Shown here one piece after another: positions 60,139 through 64,000 of a stretch of DNA of 64,000 nucleotides; within the stretch, counting starts at the first letter, position 1, and each line of letters starts with the position of its first letter. Location of the stretch: contig FJUW01000030.1 of the NCBI GenBank assembly GCA_900074885.1, positions 1 to 64,000 on the forward strand. The letters are read 5' to 3'. The notes below the pieces were generated by a model, which searched no databases, was not told the origin of the DNA, and saw only the letters and a program-made list of their open reading frames with translations. The position numbers and the translations under genes are program-made. Source of the stretch: Rhynchosporium graminicola (lineage: Eukaryota > Ascomycota > Leotiomycetes > Helotiales > Ploettnerulaceae).

Positions 60139-60377
60139 TATTAGAATCGTTAGTATTTAGTGCAGTATCACGTAGTGACCTAATCGGGACTAGAGCTAGT
60201 ATATAGGCCCGGATATTAAAGAATATCCGGGATATATTATAGATATAGACTTATTATAATATAAGTAGTTAAAGTCACTTAATAAAGATAATAGTCTAAC
60301 CTACTAGCGTCTAATTCCTCTGTAAATATTACCTCCGTCCCTACAGGTATACGAGAATAGGGATATTCCTTATAATA
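60139..60377 (+). repeat. Copia-I 3' LTR
   Basis: 239 bp, TATTAGAATCGTTAG...TTATAATA. Small indels relative to the left LTR as well as transitions. Confidence 0.92.
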
Positions 60378-60389
60378 AGAACGATATAT

Positions 60390-62600
60390 TAGTATACTAT
60401 ATCGCTACTATTTAGCGTCATTAATATTAGTCTAGCTAGTTTATAGCGGAATCCCGAGTATTAGTATCGATTTAGTAAGATTAGTTAATATTAGGTTTAC
60501 GAGGCAGTAGACTTATAATTATCTCCTTATTATACTAGAAGATATTTAAATAGTATTCCGGCTATAATAACTATAGTAGAACGTATCGAGTTTGACTTAA
60601 AAGCGTTATATCTATTTAATATTAATAATTAAACCTTACTAGCTTAAATCGAGAAGAATGAAAGGGCAGTTATAAATACGCTTACTATTAATAGAAAAGT
60701 ATAAATATGTAAAATAGGTTATATAAGTTCTGACAGATTACTAGAAACTATGTATTAGAATAGAATAAATTAGTAGCTCGATTCTAATACTAAGGGCCCC
60801 TGATAATTATCCGGTAAAAGTACGATTAATAAATAGATATCTATTCGCTCTAGTATCGATGAGGCTATTTATAGAGACTTCTAGTCTATTTATACTAATT
60901 ATAGTCAGATATATAAATTACTTACTTCTTATTAGGTAATTAAAGTCGAGATTAGAAAGGTTATACTTATATAGACTTAGGAAGGAGTTTTTACTTAGGC
61001 CTTATCGTTTCCCTTCTATATTAGATCAGATATAGAAGGTATATCTTCTCCTACCTCCTTAGTTACTCTTTCCTCTTCTGGAAATTCGTCGATTAGCTAT
61101 ACCTTAGGCGGGTTTAGGTAATCTAGCTTAATATAGCCGAGTTATCTATAACTATAATACCTAGGGGTATCTCTAGTAGAAGTAATAAGGCCTTTTAGTA
61201 AGTATAATATAAAGGGAGTACTAGCTTATACTAGGGTAGAGGTACGTACGTATAGTATAAGAGTAGTTTATCAAGGGGCTAAGCTTAGAGACTAATAAGA
61301 AGTAAAGCTAGAAGAAGTCGTAGTAGTAATAGTACGCTTATAATACTATACCTAAGTAGTAGTTTTCTTTAGATAAGTATATTCTGAGTTATAGCGATAT
61401 TCGGTATTAAAAGAAACTAGTAATCTGACTATAGAAGCGTAATCCTTATTTTACATTAGTTTAATGATAAGAGTTAAAGCGTATAAGATTAGTATAATCT
61501 TATCTTATATATAGAAGAACTACTCTTTCTTTTTAACTTTTCTTTAGATAATAGCGCTTTAATAAATACGATAGAACTTATTGAAAGTCTCGCGGGCGTA
61601 GCCGGGTTATTATATTTCTAAGTAATAGAAAGCGTTATAATAATTATTCTTCTAGACTAATAAGAAAGTTCTTCTCTAATGAGGAGATTATTTTATCGCT
61701 AGTCTTAAATTCGTTAGTTAAGTACTAAGGAGTAAGATACTCCTTAGCTTAGTCTAGTAACTAGTCCTTATACGAGAATACGCCGGGAGAGGTCTATACG
61801 GTAATAGTTAGCGTTTACAGCTAGTCGATCTTATATCGATACCCTCTACTAAAGGGAGGTAGAGTCTGATCTATTGTCTAAGAGCAGAATCTTCTTAGTA
61901 AGATAAGACTTCTTAGGGCGAGACTCTACTGATTCGGCTCTGAGAGAGCGATAGTTTATTAGAAGTAGTATCCTCTCTCTTAGTAGTATATATTAGAATA
62001 AAGTTTTCTAGCTTATTAAACTCTATAGTAATACTCTACTTCTCTAGAGTACGCGGAGATTAAGGTACTAGCTCTAGTTAAAGGGTCGAAGATAAGCGAG
62101 GAATATCTAAAAGGAACTTATCTTATATAGAGATAAGTCTATTTATAGTATATTCTAAAGAGCTATTCTTTATTTATTATTCCGCTAGTGGCTATAAGAT
62201 GGAATAAAGCAGATTCGAGTTATCTATAGAAGTAGTAGGAGTACTTAGCGATTATACTCTGAGTAAGTTTCGCTTTTATTTTCCTTTCCTTTTTAGTTAG
62301 TACTTTCTTAATAAAGTATGAATATTCTGTAGTATAAGAGAAGTTTATAATAAGGAAGGATATAATAGATTAGGTTTAGAGATAGAGTAGAGAAAGTTAA
62401 GTCGAGTTCCTCTAGAATCGGACGACTCTCTAAGTTTTTATTAAGGAGCTATAATAATAGTTTAAAAAGAGGTATATTAAGACTATTTCAGCGGCGATAT
62501 ATAGAAGTTAAAGTTCTATAGTATTATTATACCTTCTTTAAAATCTATCTTTAATTCCTTTATACTAAGGGAGTTATTAAAGGATCGTTAGCGAAGACCT
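60390..62600 (-). pseudogene. Gypsy-A2 gag and protease region
   Basis: Minus-strand counterpart of Gypsy-A1 gag. The knuckle lies near 61170-61140 (TATTATAGTTATAGATAACTCGGC on minus, cysteines to Tyr). Gag runs from about 62600 down to 61150, followed by the protease-side linker down to the truncation. Stops are frequent and of RIP type. Confidence 0.8.
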
Positions 62601-62652
62601 TCTCTATTATACTATTTACGATAAGCTAAATTAAACCCTAATTTATAGCTAT

Positions 62653-62675
62653 CCGAGAGATCTCTAGAATCTCGG
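62653..62675 (-). other. Leader hairpin in Gypsy-A2
   Basis: CCGAGA...TCTCGG, 87 bases inside the 5' LTR, the same block and almost the same spacing as in Gypsy-A1. Confidence 0.5.
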
Positions 62676-62762
62676 CTATATACGAGTAGTTATCGAATAA
62701 CTAACTCAGTAGATAAGATATTATATTAAGCTATCTCCGGCTATCTTAATCTTCTTATTTAA

Positions 62763-63029
62763 TATAATGATATAAGACTTGAAGTAGTATATAAGTAAGG
62801 ATAAAATAAGTAGGGAGGCTAAGAGCGATCTTATATAGTCTACTACTAAGGAAATAAGAAGATAAGGAAGAAAGAAGAAGGAAGATAGAGTATAAGGCAC
62901 CTTATATACATACCGGTACTAGTCCGATAATATATCGAGTCGGCTATCCTTTATGCCGGGATACCTAGGAACTTGGATCCCGATACCTATCCTTCTCCTC
63001 ATGTGATATTCAGGTAAGCTGTCGTCATA
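62763..63029 (-). repeat. Gypsy-A2 5' LTR
   Basis: 267 bp matching the Gypsy-A1 LTRs, from TATAATGATATAAG to TGTCGTCATA. Confidence 0.92.
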
Positions 63030-64000
63030 CAGCGATACTTATCGTAAAGGGCTTAGCGTTAAAGATCCCGCTTAGTGCGTAAAGAAATAAAGTGATCATA
63101 GGTCTATATCAGAGAAGTAGATAAAGGAATTTGATATAGTCCCAGAAGGGAATAGCGTAGAATTAGATGATTTAGCTTAGTTAATTAGTTAGTTAGTTTA
63201 ATTTGCAGTAGCTAGCTTAGCAGCTATAAAATTGCTTTATATATAAGATATTCTATTTAGAATCGTTTAAAATAATGAAAGAATAAGACTTAGAATCTTT
63301 TAAAATAATAAAATAATAAGACTTTTCATATTTGGAAGTGTATCTACTAATCAAATTAGATGTATTCTCTTATTTAAAGCTGCGTTATATCATTTTCTAA
63401 GTTTAGAAGTAAAAAGTTCTTTAACATAATCATTACAGCCTTATAAAACTCTATATAAATGAAAAAATAAATTCTCAAACATTTTGGCGGTGCTAAGACT
63501 TTATATATATATGTCCTTGAATTCGACGCTAAGCCCGATTGAGATAAAAACCATATTTTTAGAGCGCTAGCAATCAGGCACATCTTTTGGTTTAGATAGA
63601 TTATTTATAGTACTTAAATCTTATTTTAGTCGTGTTTGATGCGATCCAATTGTAGAGCTGTAAGTCTCCAATAGTGTTCTTTGGCATAAGCTAATAGATA
63701 GAGATAAATAGTACATCTCATGGGCCAAACCTGGTCCGTATAGCAGAAAACGATAAACCGCTTCGTAGCTTTAGAAGGGTATGTGTTAGATGTAATTGCT
63801 TTGTCACTTAATTTCAGCGATTATCAGATCTGAAACTAACTCACGTTAGAGGTAACTGTTCTTAGTGACCTACAAGTCATAGTATCTGTAGCAGTCTTTG
63901 GCGATCTTAAACGAGAAAATGTTAACAAGACTCGGTGCTTGTGAAACTTACACTAGAAGCAAACAGAGATCAACGCAACGTAAGTAACAAAGTCCATTCT
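63030..64000. other. Transition to normal-composition sequence, no gene recognised
   Basis: The first ~250 bases are still TA-rich. From about 63300 CA and TG return, marking the end of the RIP-mutated block. A 33-bp tandem pair (TAGAATC...AATAAGACT) starts at 63258 and 63291. A minus-strand open stretch at 63374-63583 has no family resemblance and no clear signal peptide or introns. The window may end before the next gene. Confidence 0.55.

Larger units (their letters stand above)
54381..60377 (+). mobile_element. Copia-I, complete Ty1/copia element with unequal flanks
   Basis: 5997 bp with LTRs of 241 bp (54381-54621) and 239 bp (60139-60377), beginning TGTTAGAAT / TATTAGAAT. Primer-binding site AGTTATAAGCCCC (54622-54634) and polypurine tract AAGGAGAAG (60130-60138). 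The 5-bp flanks do not match: GATAT on the left, AGAAC on the right. The left flank is Copia-H and the right flank is Gypsy-A2, so the ends no longer come from one insertion site. Confidence 0.93.
60378..63029 (-). mobile_element. Gypsy-A2, truncated copy of the Gypsy-A family
   Basis: Starting just right of Copia-I, the sequence follows Gypsy-A1 from about 14515 to 17117 with the same order, ending in a 267-bp 5' LTR at 62763-63029. It therefore keeps only the leader, gag and the start of pol; everything downstream (RT to 3' LTR) is missing. RIP damage is heavier than in Gypsy-A1 (more TA, fewer GC-rich words). The base after the LTR is C of CAGCG; the partner target copy is lost with the other end. 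Confidence 0.9.

Noticed and set aside
60139..60382. A shifted Copia-I LTR boundary giving GATAT as a target duplication on both sides
   Set aside because: GATAT does occur 5 bases past the right LTR, but moving the boundary would put non-matching bases (AGTTA versus AGAAC) inside the LTR ends and would cut into the primer-binding site.
63374..63583. 69-codon minus-strand frame near the window end
   Set aside because: No motif or codon pattern to support a gene; the window may cut a larger context.
1..64000. CRISPR array, bacterial operon, phage or rRNA/tRNA genes
   Set aside because: Repeats here are telomeric, LTR or tandem satellite type; the spacing, the introns and the telomere show a eukaryotic chromosome end, and no tRNA or rRNA sequence was recognised.

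Overview
The window is a chromosome end of a filamentous ascomycete (Pezizomycotina). It begins with sixteen CCCTAA telomere units, then a subtelomeric tandem repeat. About 59 kb of nested transposons follow, most of them carrying the signature of repeat-induced point mutation (RIP). CpA and TpG are almost absent and TpA is in great excess, while CpG is kept. Transposon reading frames are broken mainly by TAA/TAG where Gln or Trp is expected, and catalytic Cys, Asp and Gly codons are changed by C-to-T or G-to-A. The species cannot be named from the sequence alone.

Layout: 1-97 telomere; 98-346 AT-rich spacer; 347-1185 four units of a ~218-bp tandem repeat; 1188-1290 a very GC-rich block; 1291-4336 an island of normal base composition. 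The island holds the only intact-looking host gene, a two-exon small secreted cysteine-rich protein (2980-3292), and the decayed C-terminal end of an amidohydrolase gene (3737-4058). From 4345 to 63029 the sequence is transposons. The last ~700 bases return to normal composition without a recognisable gene.

The nest can be ordered from target-site duplications (TSDs). A hAT DNA transposon (4345-7862, TSD TTCCGAAC) lies at the edge. Next is a Tad-like LINE cut into three pieces (7871-9340, 17118-17496, 42034 to about 43560). It was hit by the Ty3/gypsy element Gypsy-A1 (9341-17117, minus, TSD CTTAG) and by Copia-B (17497-42033, plus, TSD GTAGA). Copia-B was hit by Gypsy-C (17944-26222, plus, TSD CTTCT) and by Gypsy-E (28057-38075, plus, TSD GAAGG). 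Gypsy-C contains A-mini, a short non-autonomous relative of Gypsy-A (20143-21743, TSD TAAGT). Gypsy-E contains Copia-F (31904-37462, TSD TATAC), the least decayed element. To the right are Gypsy-G (about 44000-48530, no LTRs found), a purine-rich stretch, Copia-H (about 50100-54380) carrying a solo LTR untouched by RIP, Copia-I (54381-60377) with non-matching flanks, and Gypsy-A2 (60378-63029), a truncated second copy of the Gypsy-A family.

The most unusual coding signal is an antisense reading frame between pol and the 3' LTR in two different gypsy families (Gypsy-A1 and Gypsy-C), each converging on the end of pol. A second is a short hairpin kept in the 5' leader of Gypsy-A1, Gypsy-A2 and A-mini although A-mini has no visible gag-pol. 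Nothing here looks like a CRISPR array, an operon, an rRNA or a tRNA gene.
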